DNA from: Chlamydiota bacterium | Lineage (GTDB): Bacteria; Chlamydiota; Chlamydiia; Chlamydiales; SM23-39 | Direction of reading: 5' to 3' | NCBI GenBank assembly: GCA_021772195.1 | Contig: JAJFML010000187.1 | Span: forward strand, 1-5,652 | Length of the DNA stretch: 5,652 nucleotides | Shown: positions 5,586 through 5,652 of the stretch, in pieces | Layout: every line of letters starts with the position of its first letter | Numbering within the stretch: position 1 is the stretch's first letter | Notes under the pieces: model-generated | What the model saw: only the letters and a program-made list of their open reading frames with translations | The model's database searches: none | What the model was told of the DNA's origin: nothing | Program-made: the position numbers and the translations under genes

Positions 5586-5652
5586 TGGGGCAGGAGGGAC
5601 TTGAACCCACGACCAACGGGTTATGAGTCCGTTGCTCTAACCAACTGAGCTA
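5586..5652 (-). tRNA. Partial tRNA with CAU anticodon (elongator Met or Ile2), probable integration site
   Basis: The minus strand shows nucleotides 8 to 73 of a tRNA. The D arm is TAGCTCAGTTGGTTAGAGC, the anticodon loop CTCATAA, and the T loop TTCAAGT within GTGGG/CCCTC. The 3' acceptor strand is CTGCCCC with discriminator A at 5586. The 5' acceptor strand lies beyond the right edge. CCA is not encoded (ACAT follows CCCC). The D arm is of the elongator type, so this is tRNA-Met or the lysidine-modified tRNA-Ile2; sequence alone does not separate them. Two stem positions do not pair well (A31-C39 and T50-T64). The integrase gene, on the same strand, starts 166 bp from the tRNA 3' end, the classic arrangement for an element inserted at a tRNA 3' end. 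Confidence 0.85.

Overview
The window looks like one end of a compact integrative mobile element, probably satellite- or plasmid-like, inserted at the 3' end of a tRNA gene. Every gene I can support is on the minus strand, so the transcription order is the reverse of the coordinates. The host cannot be fixed from this sequence. The DNA is moderately AT-rich and reads as bacterial, with good Shine-Dalgarno sites and tight gene overlaps. The protein style would fit a chlamydia-like or other host-associated bacterium, but that is a weak impression.

Right to left, the layout is as follows. A CAU-anticodon tRNA runs off the right edge (5586-5652). Next to it is a 166-bp gap (5420-5585) with an imperfect direct repeat and a short tandem motif, as expected for integrase or excisionase binding sites. 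A complete tyrosine recombinase follows (4352-5419). Then comes a hicA-hicB toxin-antitoxin pair (3991-4263 and 3671-3994) with its own promoter and a palindromic operator. A 484-codon gene of unknown function (2217-3671) is joined to hicB by a TAATG stop/start overlap. A 137-bp gap with two small inverted repeats precedes a 68-codon AlpA/excisionase-like helix-turn-helix gene (1873-2079). This overlaps by 8 bp a DUF927 helicase-like ATPase, whose real start is at 1880 (189-1880). After the ATPase lies a 50-bp palindromic array of six GTGAG/CTCAC units at exact 9-bp spacing (133-182). Finally, the 5' end of another gene (1-104) carries an ANxxNAxxSTGPxTPxGKA-type N-terminus.

Read together, the recombinase would insert and excise the element at the tRNA. 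The small HTH protein is likely its excision or transcription regulator, and the DUF927 ATPase a replication helicase. HicAB would stabilise the element or act as cargo. The unknown 484-aa protein is co-translated with HicAB and is the best candidate for something new: its C-terminal third resembles a tyrosine-recombinase fold that has lost its catalytic residues. The phased palindromic array next to the helicase gene is the best non-coding candidate, either as an origin or as an operator.
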